Source of the DNA: Colletotrichum lupini
Lineage: Eukaryota; Ascomycota; Sordariomycetes; Glomerellales; Glomerellaceae
Assembly (NCBI RefSeq): GCF_023278565.1
Contig: NC_064675.1
Coordinates: forward strand, 2,356,001 to 2,420,000
Direction: 5' to 3'
Length of the DNA: 64,000 nt
Both the position numbers and the translations under genes were made by a program. How positions within the stretch are numbered: position 1 is the stretch's first letter; each line of letters starts with the position of its first letter. Positions 34,773 to 46,184 of this stretch are shown here, piece by piece. The notes under the pieces were generated by a model, which was given only the letters and a program-made list of their open reading frames with translations, was not told the DNA's origin and did not search any database.

Positions 34773-36206
34773 TTAGTGGTCGTCTCCTAGGTTGGAGAAG
34801 TGCTGGCCGAGAGACTCTTCGTTCAACACCGTGCCATTTTCCACAAGATCGACGAGATTCTTGTGATGGACAACGTTAATCCCACACTCGAGATAGGCAG
34901 CCATCTCAACTAGCCATCCGTTGAACTCGTTGACCTCAGTTGGTTTGCCAGCACGAACGTCTTGGAGCATGGAGCTCGTATTTTCTCGGACCTTATGTCC
35001 AACACTGTAAAGCATTTCCTTGAGCTTGTCGTAAGAAAAGCGGTCCAGGAGATCGCTACGTTGAGGACCGTACTTGCGGATCATCTCGTTCTCCGCTGCC
35101 AATGGCATTCCAGGGACTGTTTGTAGGATAGATTCGGTGCTTCGGTCTTTAATCAGGGCTTGAAGAACATTGCTGGCTTCCATCAACAGGGAATTGATGA
35201 TGCTCGCTATGGGGCCGTCCTGTTTCGTGAATAGATCGCCATTTTTGCAGCGAAGGATGGCGGTTAGTGGGTTGATGACAGAGTTGACCACGAGTTTCTC
35301 CAGCTGCAATACCCATAGCTCGTTGCGTGCTACGACATGGCCGTTGAGGTGAGGTGATTCGGCGAGTATATTCGACAGATAAGAGCCGTTGTTGCCAGAA
35401 TTGTTTGGAAACACAAGCCCAACCTTGAGGTCTGCCTTGGAGGCATGTAGACTCTTGAACTGGCCCAACGAAGTCACTCCGTGGGTTGTTACACAAGCCA
35501 GCCAGTTGGGATGACGAGCAGATGCATCTGCATACCGCGATGCCATGTAGGAGTCGCCGTGAGGTGGCCAAAGTTTGCACATGCCGTTTTGAGCAAAAGC
35601 AACCGTGGAGCGGTCATTGAGATAGCGACGTGCTCGATCAACCTGCGGAAGAGCTTGGGATGCCTTGGTCGTTACGATCAGGTTGGAAATCTCTTGTCCA
35701 TCCGCAACCTCTCTTGTTGGACCTAAGATCGGTTCTTCTTCGGACCATAGCTCCACATCGAAATCCAAATACTTTTGCGTAGAGTCTCCCCGAGTGACCT
35801 CGATACCTGGTTGCTGTCTCCATAACAGCAGAAGCTCTTTGCGGTGAACAACGAGGGTTATCGGTGGTGGATTAGGTAGAGACGCAAGCGAGCTGGCAAA
35901 GAGAATCCCTAAGTTCCCAACGCCAAGAACGTAGATACGCTGTTGGCGATCGCGGTGTTGTTGATGAAAAATTGATCCATCTGACCGACTGGCCGAGGGG
36001 CTCAAGACTGAATTATTTTGGTCCAAGTTGGACAGGCTCCAAGCATAGAGCTTGGGTGCGCTCTTCTGAGGCAAATGATCGAGGTAGGGTTGTAGCCAGA
36101 CGGGAGCCATCTTGGGAGCGCTCCGTAGGGTCGACGAGGGACGGTGCTTGGACCGAAGGCCGTGGCCGACCGTTGAGAGAATGCCAGGTGAAGGGCGTTT
36201 AATCAT
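34773..36206 (-). CDS. Ketopantoate reductase (ApbA/PanE) family protein
   Basis: A single exon of 477 aa. A longer frame opens at 36272, but with TTG. The first ATG (36204-36206) gives MIKRPSPGILSTVGHGLRSK, and a second Met lies at MAPVWLQPYL. The ~95 residues before the Rossmann fold are basic and Ser-rich and could include a mitochondrial presequence. The NAD(P)-binding motif is IYVLGVGNLGILFASSLASL. Downstream family signatures include VTTKASQ, AQNGM and NELWVLQLEKLVVNSVINPL (catalytic Lys and substrate-binding Asn/Ser region). The C-terminal domain carries EVNEFNGWLV. The family reduces 2-dehydropantoate to pantoate with NADPH, in pantothenate/CoA synthesis (yeast PAN5). Fungi hold several paralogues with unproven substrates, so the exact reaction is inference. 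It is divergent from RAD26. Confidence 0.85.
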   Translation of the reverse strand: MIKRPSPGILSTVGHGLRSKHRPSSTLRSAPKMAPVWLQPYLDHLPQKSAPKLYAWSLSNLDQNNSVLSPSASRSDGSIFHQQHRDRQQRIYVLGVGNLGILFASSLASLPNPPPITLVVHRKELLLLWRQQPGIEVTRGDSTQKYLDFDVELWSEEEPILGPTREVADGQEISNLIVTTKASQALPQVDRARRYLNDRSTVAFAQNGMCKLWPPHGDSYMASRYADASARHPNWLACVTTHGVTSLGQFKSLHASKADLKVGLVFPNNSGNNGSYLSNILAESPHLNGHVVARNELWVLQLEKLVVNSVINPLTAILRCKNGDLFTKQDGPIASIINSLLMEASNVLQALIKDRSTESILQTVPGMPLAAENEMIRKYGPQRSDLLDRFSYDKLKEMLYSVGHKVRENTSSMLQDVRAGKPTEVNEFNGWLVEMAAYLECGINVVHHKNLVDLVENGTVLNEESLGQHFSNLGDDH

Positions 36207-36961
36207 GGCCGAGAACAACAAATATAATTGCCGGCGTAGTTGTATACGAAGTTTTCTTTCTGATAGACGCAACAGGTTTGGATGTAAGGTAGTTGAATCC
36301 CAGCAATGACAAGATGAGTAGAGAGGTGCGCACGGAGTACCCTTGTAGGAGCTCCTTCATGGCACCAGAACGCCGCATTAGTCAGGTGTGGCTGCCCTTC
36401 CCATCCTCATTGTGGCTGCAAAAGAGCCTCCGGCCAGCAAGTGCTTATCTAATATAAGTCCGCATGCCGATGGGATTGGAAGCCTGGGATTGACAAATCC
36501 TACCAATCAAATTCGTCACCAAGTTTTCCCATTAAGATCCCTGTTCAGAGCAGCTGACTGCGCGAACCGTTCGCTCCTGCCTTGCCGTGGCGTCATCGTT
36601 TTCCAGAGAGAATCGCTGGTGAACGCTCAAGCCTGACGCGCTGCTGCCTGTCCTGAATCTTTGCCTTACAATCTCACCGGAGTGAGTCACCTTTACAACA
36701 CACACGATTATCCTCACGACGGTTTCTTGGAATCCAGATCTTGCATGTCGCTCACTTAGCTTGGTACCTACAGGCATGTCCGCCACCTGAGCTCATATCC
36801 ATTCTCAACTTCACTTACGTTCCCATTTTTCAACCACCGACACTGCTGTTTGTCTGTTGCGCAACTCGCTGATCAAAACCGGCCTCATCAAAGATCTTGG
36901 GGCTCGCAATCTGGAATATCGGGCATGGGTTTATGAAAACTCTCCGTCATCGGATCTCAAG
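36207..36961. promoter_or_regulatory. Bidirectional upstream region of the reductase and RAD26
   Basis: A 755-bp gap between divergent ATGs. It must contain both promoters and leaders. The frames opening at 36272 (minus) and 36857 (plus) extend the two genes only through TTG codons and are not taken as coding. No clear TATA box. Confidence 0.5.
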
Positions 36962-39900
36962 ATGTCGTCCGACAAAGAAGATGGCGGCATAGTTGCCGAG
37001 AAGATAAGTGAGGAAAGCGCACCCTCTAGCACTGAAGCAGATGCACCCAGAACCACAGCAGTTCAGTTTGAGGGAGACGAGGCGGCATTTTTGCGGACTA
37101 TCACAGCCGATATCCGGGATCAAGATGATTTAGAGCGCGATATCACAACACAGGCCAACGCCGCCTTGATTGAGGCAGAAGACAAGAAGGATAAGCAGCG
37201 CATTGAAAAGCTGGAAACCACTAAAGATAAACTTGAGGCAAAAAGAGTAGATCAACGGAAGAAGCTGGAAGGAGCTCGACGTAACCCTTATCAGTCACGG
37301 ATCATACAGAAGGAGCTCGATAAGCTGGACCTAGAGATTGAGAATGCCATCAACGACATCTCGGACTGCCAAGCTCGCATCGATAAGAGACAGGAAGAGA
37401 TTGCGATTGTGGAGGATCCTGTCAAAAGCAAGTCTAAACGCTTGGCCGGCGAGTCGCACCGAGAATACCTCGTCCGGACCGGAAAGATCACGCCCTTTGC
37501 CAACATTGGTGGCGAACGACCCGATGGTTTCGAAGGCGAGCTAGCAGATGTTCTTGTCGAGGCCGAGCAAGACGCGGCTGCGGAGGAATACCAGAGCGAC
37601 GATGAAGAGCCAAAGTCTCATCAAGTATTGCGCATGCCAGGCTTTGCTGAACATCCAGAAGCAGCTCCGGCATTCGTTGAGACCGAGTTTTCTCTACGAC
37701 CAAGAAAAAAACGCAAGATGGATGAAGGAGCATCGTCCGATGAATTCGATGCATCGACTGTGAGTTCGGCTGAAAGCCAGTACGCTTCGGACACTAGTGA
37801 GGAAGAAGCCACAGGTCGCAAGCGGAAGAAGGGCACAAATACAGATAAGAAGAACAAGCATAAGAAGGCTGCGGAGAATACAGTCACCGTTGGTAATACA
37901 AAGGTCGACCTGAGCAGCGTCGACGATGGAAATGAGGCGATCTACCAAGCACGCCTTGCTGATTGGGTCAGGAGACGGAGTGCAGCTCGTCAACAGCAAA
38001 GTGCCAATGCTGCTGGCGACGCCTCAATTGAAGATAATGGCGAGGAGGAATGGTTTAAACCCTCGCCTGATCAGCCTGACCACGAATTCGGTAACGGGCT
38101 GAGGCTCCCGGGAGACATTCATGCGTCGCTGTTCGCGTATCAAAAGACCGGCGTTCATTGGCTCGCTGAGCTTTATGAGCAAGGCGTAGGCGGCATCATC
38201 GGGGACGAGATGGGCCTTGGAAAGACAGGTAAGAAGTTTTGGTAACAGATGAACGCAATCTTACTAATAAGCTTAACAGTGCAAGCAATTGCTTTCGTTG
38301 CGGCGTTACACTACACCAAGAAGCTCGACAAGCCCGTCATAGTAGTCGTCCCCGCGACTGTCATGCAGCAGTGGGTTAATGAATTCCACCGATGGTGGCC
38401 CCCTCTGAGAGTGTCGATTTTACACTCGTCTGGTAGCGGCATGGTCAATGTGGCTGAGGATGATGACGATGAAGATTATCCTGGAGATAGGACGAATCGT
38501 GACGCCGCAGAGCGTATCGTCAGGCGCGTTGCCAAGCATGGACACGTTCTGGTCACCACGTACGCTGGCTTGAACACCTATGGCGAGCAACTGCTGTCCC
38601 TGGAATGGGGCTACGCCATCCTCGACGAGGGCCACAGGATTCGCACCCCTAATGCAAATGTCACATATCAAGCCAAGTGTCTCAACACACCACACCGCCT
38701 GATCCTGTCGGGTACGCCAATCCAGAATAACCTCACCGAGCTGTGGTCTTTATTCGATTTCATTTTCCCTATGCGACTAGGGACTCTGGTCAACTTCAGA
38801 CAACAGTTTGAGATTCCTATCAAGATGGGTGGGCACGCGAATGCGACTAATCTTGCGGTCATGACTGCTGAAAAATGCGCGACGACTTTAAAGGAAACCA
38901 TTAGCCAATACCTGCTTCAGCGGCTCAAGGTCGACGTGGCATCAGACCTGCCGGAAAAGACGGAACAGGTGCTGTTCTGCAAGCTAACGCCGGAACAAAA
39001 TGAGGAGTACGTCAGGTTCATTCATTCGGATGCGGTCTCTCAAATCATGGCCAAAAAGCGTCAATCACTCTACGGAATCGATATCCTGCGGAAGATCTGC
39101 AACCATCCGGATCTTGTTAGTGTGAACAGGAAGAACCAACCAGGATACGATTGGGGAAGCCCCAGAAGATCTGGCAAGTTGCAAATGGTTGGCGACCTTC
39201 TTCCGATGTGGAAGAAGTTTGGGCACAAAACGCTGCTATTCTCCCAGACCAAAATCATGCTCAACATCATCCAGGACTATATCGGCAAGATGGAGGGAAT
39301 GAACTACCTACGCATGGATGGAGACGTTACTATCGAGAAGAGACAAATTCTGATCGACAAGTTCAACAACGATCCCTCCATTGACGTGTTCCTGTTGACG
39401 ACTAAAGTGGGCGGCTTAGGTGTAAACCTCACCGGAGCGACCAGGATCATCATCTACGACCCTGACTGGAATCCGTCAACTGACTTGCAAGCGCGAGAGA
39501 GAGCCTGGCGACTCGGCCAGACAAAGCCAGTCGCCATTTACCGGCTAATGACTTCGGGCACTATCGAGGAGAAGATTTACCACCGCCAGATCTTCAAGCA
39601 ATTTATGACGAACAAAGTCCTCAAAGACCCGAAGCAGCGGGCCAACTTCGATCTCTCTGACCTTTATGACCTCTTTAGCTTTGGCGACAATAGCCATAGT
39701 ATGGCCAGCGCCAATAGAAGCAAGGTCTTTGAGGGCGCGGAGGTCAAGTTCAACCAGTCAGAGGGCCACAATCAGCTGGAGAAGCCGTCAAAGAACGCCG
39801 TTCCCATCTCCTCCGTCAAGGCAGAAGACGAAGTCGACACTGTCCGCAAGCTTTCCGGCGTCGCTGCAATGGAAGAGTTCACGGAGCCTACAGATGACAG

Positions 39901-40480
39901 CGAGGAGAAGCGCATTACCGAGAATCTGTTTTCTCGAACTGTGGATAGCGCCTACGAGCATGACCAAATCATGAATGGTAAGAAGAAGGTGCAGGCTGAC
40001 CAGGCCATGAATCGACACGAAGCGAACAAGATAGCGGCCCAGGCTGCCGCCCATTTGCGACGAGCTGGAGAGGCTGCGCGCCGCATCCCCATCGGAACTG
40101 TCACCTGGACTGGCGAGATAGGCGAGGGAGGCCGACCTACTGCACCGCGACGCCGCGGAGTGAATTCTTCGGCGGTCATGTCTTCCCTTGCGGATCGTCA
40201 GGGGCTCAGCCAGCCGGCCAGCGGCTCCAGTTCACGGGGCAATACTCCAGGTACGGACAAGCCCTTGAAGGAGAAGGATTTCATACCCCTGATACAGACT
40301 TTCATGAGACGTCAAGGAGGCAAGGCAGTGACTAAGATGCTGGTTGATCACTTCAATCCGTATTGCAAGACTCCAAAGCAGACGGACGACTTCAAGAGTG
40401 CGTTGGACAGGGTAGCCGTCCTGGGGAAGACGGGTGGCACGGGTAGGGGTACTTGGACGCTAAAGCCTGCTTTCAAGTAG
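36962..40480 (+). CDS. RAD26: RAD26/CSB (ERCC6) SNF2-family transcription-coupled repair ATPase, two exons
   Basis: Exons 36962-38228 and 38280-40480, with a 51-bp intron 38229-38279 (GTAAGA donor, AACAG acceptor, phase 1) that splits the codon after motif I. The product is 1155 aa. The in-frame region before 36962 has only a TTG, so MSSDKEDG is the start. The N-terminal third is acidic and coiled-coil rich, with the CSB-specific block REYLVRTGKITPFANIGG and a KRKK basic patch. SNF2 motifs: motif I GDEMGLGKT, motif Ia VVVPATVMQQW, motif II LDEGHRI (DEGH form), motif III LSGTPIQNN, motif IV KTLLFSQ, motif V TTKVGGLGVNLTGA and motif VI ARERAWRLGQ. The C-terminus (KDFIPLIQTFMRRQGGKAVT to the end) matches the winged-helix region. 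The protein acts on stalled RNA polymerase II in the nucleus. It ends 480 bp from the convergent uS11 gene. Confidence 0.95.
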
Positions 40481-40960
40481 TGGCTGAACAGTCCCAGTTT
40501 CCCTTGGGCGACTTGAGGGCAATCATGTAAATATTGAGGGTCAGGAGAATGGCGTTCCGGGCAGGAGTGGTCGCTTTCAGCCTTATACCGCGGCATAGAT
40601 CCGCGAAGACATATCGAAACGACATCTCAGGCTTTCATATAATCAAGATTTGAGAACAGTGAAGCAGTGATGTAGACTGCTCGGTGATTCACACATCACA
40701 TCACAGCATCGCATTATGTGCACAATTTTGTCGAGGGTTCAGGAGCTACTCTTCAGTTCAGGCCATATATGGCGAGTTTCTATTCTGTCTACGATAGATA
40801 CTGTCGCCCGCAGCAGAAGGCATGTCACAGTGCGTAGAGGTAGAGTGGGGACCAGGCTAAGGCGCCGTTCCCCGCGTTTTTCGCGATGCCACCAAGAAAC
40901 CAAATAATGAGCGCTCCTGTCCCACGGAAGCCACCCAGGTAATAATGTAAAACCGGGCGC

Positions 40961-41707
<747 letters not shown>

Positions 41708-42127
41708 CGTGACTGCTGTGTTTGACGAATTGTCTTTCGGTGGTGGTTAGTCGGAGTGGTTGGCAAAGGGAAGCTCTCTCGATCCGTCGCTCGCAATAAT
41801 CCCAAACGAAATTTCACAAAGCCCAGCCCTGCACACACGAACAAAAGAAGTGGGCGAGAATGCCCTGACGGGGGTCGGGCGGTTGGCGGCGGCAGAACGA
41901 CCTAGATTGGCTTAGCCGTTCGAGAAACCCTACCTAAGCGAGAAAAAATGAGGGCGGTGAGAATTTCAATTTGCTGTTGGTGGCCCATGCACCAGCCCCA
42001 CCGGAGCCTGCGAAATTTTGGGTAAAACTTCTGCGATCCCGCGGCCTTTTTCCTTTTCCCTCTTCCTTCTGATCCAGCGACCAATTTTCGACGACAACCG
42101 CCGACGACAACCAAACCCGCCTTCACA
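41708..42127. promoter_or_regulatory. Shared ribosomal-protein promoter with HomolE-like element
   Basis: A 420-bp region between the divergent uS11 and uL30 start codons. It contains AAACCCTACCTAAG around 41926-41939, close to the ACCCTACCCTA HomolE element known from fission-yeast ribosomal protein promoters. No TATA box was seen, as usual for such promoters. Whether this element works in this fungus is inference. Confidence 0.45.
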
Positions 42128-43616
42128 ATGGCCGCCACCACGTATGTACACCAATGCTCTTGAGAAGCAGCGGCAGCATTTCCCCCTTCGTTCCGTTTGC
42201 GATGTCTTGCAGATTGTCGTGGTCCTCTCGCTGGAGTCCTTGCTTCACCTCGTCGTGAATGCCTGGCTCTCAGCTCGAACCCTCCTGGGCAACCTCCCTC
42301 CTTCCTTCATGACCTGGAACATGGCTTGCGGATTGAGAGACGGTGCTCGGGGTGTTGGGGATGAGCGGTAACCCGTTCTCCCTTAAAAACATTGCCGCTT
42401 GTCGGATTCTCCTCGCAGTGCTGAAAGGCTTGCTCGGAGACCCATACACATGCGAGCACATACTCTTGAACACTTTGCTGTGCTTCGAGGTGTTGTCGGA
42501 TGAGCACAGTGCCACAGTAATTGCTCCCTTGGAGCTCCTACTACCCCATGGTCTGCTCACCGATCAAAGTCATGAACTTCGAGTTAGCCACAGCGAGAAT
42601 GTCGCGCTTCAGCTACAATTCTCGCACCGGCGCTCTACCCATGCTGCTTGCAGTATGTCGGACTGCGTACTAATCTGATTTGCTACAGTTCCGTCCCCAC
42701 CTCCAACCAGGTTCTGGTTCCGGAGACCCTTCTCAAGAAGCGCAAGTCTCAGGAGAAGGCTCGCGCTGAGCGCAACTCGGCCACCGAGAAGCGCAAGGCT
42801 GTAAGTATACCTCTGTTTTCACTACCTACCCCTCCCCCCGCCTTCATGATGCATAACATACCTTTCACAACTAGACTACGGTCGATGCAGTTGGAATTAA
42901 CCTTCTTTCGGGTCTGACACTTGCCGGATCATTCACATCTTCAATGCATATCTGATCCAAGAAACACATTGCTAACACGTTTCCCAAAGGCCAACAAGGA
43001 GAAGCGTGGTGTCATCTTCAAGCGTGCTGAGAAGTACGTCAAGGAGTACCGCGACGCAGAGCGCGAGAAGGTCCGCCTCTCCCGCGTTGCCCGCGAGAAC
43101 GACTCCGCCTACGTTCCCGCTGAGGCCAACCTGATCTTCCTTATCCGCATCAAGGGTATCAACAAGATCGCCCCCAAGCCCCGCAAGATCCTCCAGCTTC
43201 TTCGTCTCCTCCAGATCAACAACGGAGTCTTCATCAAGATCACCAAGGCCACCACCGAGATGATCAAGATCATCGAGCCGTGGGTTGCCTACGGTTACCC
43301 CAACCTCAAGTCCGTCAAGGAGCTCGTCTACAAGCGCGGTTACGGAAAGGTCAACAAGCAGCGCGTCGCTCTCACCGACAACTCCATCATTGAGGAGAAC
43401 CTCGGCAAGTACGGCATTGTCTGCATGGAGGATCTCATCCACGAGATCTACACCGTCGGCCCCAACTTCAAGCAGGCCTCCAACTTCCTCTGGCCCTTCA
43501 AGCTCTCCAACCCCACTGGTGGCTTCCGCCCCCGCAAGTTCAAGCACTTCATCGAGGGTGGTGACCTTGGCAACCGCGAGGAGAAGATCAACGCCCTCAT
43601 CCGCCAGATGAACTAA
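42128..43616 (+). CDS. RPL7: 60S ribosomal protein uL30 (RPL7), three exons
   Basis: Exons 42128-42141, 42689-42800 and 42990-43616. The product is 250 aa. The first exon is only 14 nt (ATG plus four codons less one base), followed by a 547-bp intron (GTATGT donor, TGCTACAG acceptor) and a 189-bp second intron (GTAAGT donor, GCTAAC branch, CCAAAG acceptor). Product hallmarks are [72 protein letters not shown] and the ending [14 protein letters not shown]. It is a large-subunit protein assembled in the nucleolus. Intron 2 appears to carry a C/D-box snoRNA, as the second introns of yeast RPL7A and RPL7B do. The gene is convergent with ISA2, with a 387-bp gap. Confidence 0.97.
42846..42955 (+). 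ncRNA. Probable intronic C/D-box snoRNA (snR39/snR39b-type guide)
   Basis: It lies inside RPL7 intron 2 (42801-42989). The C-like box ATGATGC is at 42846-42852 (6 of 7 to RUGAUGA). A CTGA box at 42914-42917 is preceded by guide TCTTTCGGGT (42904-42913), and a second CTGA lies at 42952-42955. The guide pairs over ten bases without a break to the conserved large-subunit rRNA segment ACCCGAAAGA, plus three more pairs beyond one mismatch. By the fifth-nucleotide rule it would methylate the G equivalent to yeast 25S G805, the snR39b target. The neighbouring A807 is served in yeast by snR39 and snR59, which sit in RPL7A and RPL7B introns. The C box starts 45 nt from the donor, and the second CTGA ends 34 nt from the acceptor. 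I could not find a strong terminal stem, so the ends (first or second CTGA as box D) are uncertain. Confidence 0.68.
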
Positions 43617-44003
43617 ACTGGTCGTTTGTACGGCTTCATGATCAACAAAAATGGGGATTTGGCAGGGTTTGTCTAGTTACTCGGGACTTCGGCAGGTTTG
43701 AGAATACCAAGGGTTTATTACATGATTGGCACGGTTGCACGGCGTTGATAACCACAAAAGGGAATTTGTGAATTGATCAATTGACGACCACTGGATTCTC
43801 CATCCTCCTTGTTCAACGGGTAGCAATGCGAGCCTCTTCAGAGATTTGTATGTGTGTACTGTGCATGTGTGACTGTCGTGATGTATCACGGCATCCAATG
43901 CCTTGATCCAGGAGGAGGGTTCGTACGCATTACATTAATATTGTACAAGGGGATGCCGAGCGCCCACTGGACTCGTCCCTTGTAAAGCCATGCTGGGTCA
44001 TCT
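43617..44003. other. Convergent 3' flanks of RPL7 and ISA2
   Basis: A 387-bp gap between two stop codons. It should hold both 3' UTRs and polyadenylation sites. No frame or repeat of note. Confidence 0.5.
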
Positions 44004-44824
44004 TCAGATTTTGATGTCGAAGCTGGTCCCACATCCACAGCTGCTTGACGCATACGGGTTGTCCGTGATCTTGAACTGGGACCCAATAAGCTCCATCGTA
44101 AAGTCCACCTTGCTTCCCTTCAGCAAATCCAGCGAAGGCTCGTCAATCACCACCTTTGGTCCCTCAAACGTTACGCTGGTGGGGTCGGCATCTTCTGGTA
44201 GGTATTGGAACACGGTATCGTCCTCCCCAACGACCTTAGACCAGTCCTCTGCGCTCTCGCCCTCGGGTAGGGTAACTAGGCTCATGAGGTACTGGAAGCC
44301 GTGGCAGCCTCCGCTCTCGACTTGTATCCTCAGGGCTAGGTTTGGGTTATTGTCCTTCTTCATGATAGTTGCTAGACGCTATTGACGCAGAGAGAAGCTG
44401 TTAGGTTTCGGAAACTCCTTTGTTCGATGCTCGGGTACACGTAAGCTACACATACCTTGCCTGCTCGATCTGTGATATCGAGCTTCATCTCTTGCCCTTC
44501 CTCATCTGTCTTCGGGTTCCAGGCGCATCTCGTCTGCCTCCTCGTCGCGGAGGCCGTGAGGGCTCGGGTCTGCTGTCGCACCGTCCTCCCAGCAAAGCGC
44601 TGGGGCATCATCCTCCTAGAAACACCCTGGGTGCAGTATTGTCGGGTTGTGCCGAAGCCGACCTTGCTAGTGGTGGTAGTGGTCGTGGTCGTGGCGGACT
44701 TCCATCTCGGGACAAGTACCGAAAGGATCGGTGCCGGGGAGTTCGACGTCGATGTTGTACGGCGCGCAAGCTGCACGAAGATATTTGCACTCGAGGGGCT
44801 ATGGATACACCGAAGAGATGCCAT
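44004..44824 (-). CDS. ISA2: Mitochondrial iron-sulfur assembly protein ISA2 (A-type, HesB/IscA), two exons
   Basis: Exons 44456-44824 and 44004-44378, with a 77-bp intron 44379-44455 (GTATGT donor, CCTAAC branch, CAATAG acceptor, phase 0). The product is 247 aa. The first ~100 residues are Arg/Ser/Thr-rich with almost no acidic residues (MASLRCIHSPSSANIFVQLA...), as expected of a mitochondrial presequence plus linker. The A-type core begins near EEGQEMKLDITDRAGKRLAT. It has the three conserved cysteines: RIQVESGGCHGFQY, and SSCGCGTSFDI at the C-terminus. ISA2 works with ISA1 and IBA57 in the matrix to make 4Fe-4S clusters for aconitase-type and radical-SAM enzymes. The GGCHGFQY form is typical of ISA2 rather than ISA1. 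The gene faces RPL7 tail to tail. Confidence 0.93.
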
Positions 44825-46184
44825 TTTGAGCTGCCTTGTGGCGATGCTGAGGTCGTGACAGTGGGTATTCGTTGAACGGGGGGCGGCAGTTGAAGAAAAT
44901 TGAAGATGCTAATGTTCGGTAATAAGGTAATAGCTTATGATGTGAAAGGTGGTGGGCGGTAGGTGGCGGCAGTTGATTGTTTGCCGCATTAGTCAGCCCG
45001 GGGGGGGCTCGATGGTTTTTACCCAATGGTAGTAGACGGATTTCAACTCCACGACTATAATCTTCAATGACGCTTCATTATTTCTCTCCTTGGACGAATT
45101 GCATATCGTTGCAGTAGCCTTTTTCATTTGCTTTAGTCAGAAGGATTTCTTGCCTGTCAACTGTCTTTGCAGATGAGCCTATGGCTAAGGTGTTCAAGCT
45201 CGGTTCGGTCATCGCTGTTGTCGGAGCCGGCCCCTCGGGGCTGTGGAGACCATCGGAGGCTGCAGCTGCAATCGCCGAGGTTTCGGGACGGCCCCGGGAC
45301 TTTGAGATTGGAACTCAGGAGGCAAGCCTCTATCGTTTGACCGATCCCAAGTTCTTGTAAAATGAGTGATTTTTTTTGTTTTCTTTTGCTCGACACGTTC
45401 TGCAATCTGCGCCTTTGAATGGCCATATGACCAGATGCTGGACGGACTGGACGTGACGGTTTCCCTTACGTTGTGTACTAAATTTAACGCCCTATATTGA
45501 TAGGGTTCAACTTGTGTTCCTCCTTACAGTACTCGATACTTGCCCCAACCATGTACCTACCTACTGACGTAGCAGGTTAGTTCATCCATTGAAGGAATCG
45601 ATCTTTCATAGTGAACCCTAACCAGGTGATAACATGGTCGCTAGAAACTAAGGTACCTTACGCACGAAACGTTGCATTTCAGCTTCGATCAAAGCTTCCA
45701 GGTCTCTGCTTCTTACTATCAAACTCGCCCGTCAAAGGAAGCTACAGTATATCATCTTGGGGATCCGGATGATTTCGGATAAGACGCAGAACAAGCAAGG
45801 CAGGCGATTCACTTTCTGGCGACTTGAAGTCGGGCAGTCGAGACATCAATGACACAAAGCTATGGCAAGAGGCACCAATGATCCTGGACAAGTCTGGTAC
45901 CACAATCCTCGATTCTCATAAGGAACGTCAGGGCCGTCCTTTCCGTTCTGCCCCTTCTTACTACATACACCTGCACATAGCTTCTGATTGCGGATTGCAC
46001 CTTCTGATCTGAATTTCCCAACCCCCGGCGAAGGCAACCCTGACTATTTCTATGCATCTGAGAACTGTGGACGGTGCATCGTCCAAATGGTTCTTCAACT
46101 TCAACCACACAACCACCCTAAGACCTTTTCTCAAGAATAACTTAGACTCTACCTAAAGACACCTACTGATTACTTCCGTTCTCA
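44825..46184. other. Intergenic interval with one monooxygenase-like scrap
   Basis: The ISA2 promoter must lie just above 44825. Apart from the fragment at 45181-45360 and an AAGGTACCTTA word near 45651, no coding or RNA feature was recognised. The last 150 bp are AC-rich and probably the leader of the gene at 46185. Confidence 0.5.
45181..45360 (+). pseudogene. Fragment resembling the N-terminus of an FAD-dependent monooxygenase
   Basis: A 59-codon frame starting ATG GCT AAG reads MAKVFKLGSVIAVVGAGPSG and then L. This contains a textbook GxGxxG dinucleotide-binding motif (VVGAGPSGL) at the position where flavin monooxygenases and related FAD enzymes begin. After it the text no longer resembles the family and a stop comes at 45358-45360. 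No later FAD or NADP motif was found downstream in any frame to 46.1 kb. The simplest reading is a truncated or decayed gene. Chance occurrence of a nine-residue motif is possible, so confidence is low. Confidence 0.33.

Noticed and set aside
36207..36272. Longer N-terminus of the ketopantoate reductase
   Set aside because: The extended frame begins at TTG. The first ATG is at 36206.
36857..36961. Longer N-terminus of RAD26
   Set aside because: The extension begins at TTG. The ATG at 36962 is the first in frame and starts the expected acidic N-terminus.
42362..42432. Second C/D snoRNA candidate in RPL7 intron 1 (GGATGAG ... CTGA)
   Set aside because: The C box is poor, there is no terminal stem, and no rRNA complementarity was recognised next to the CTGA.
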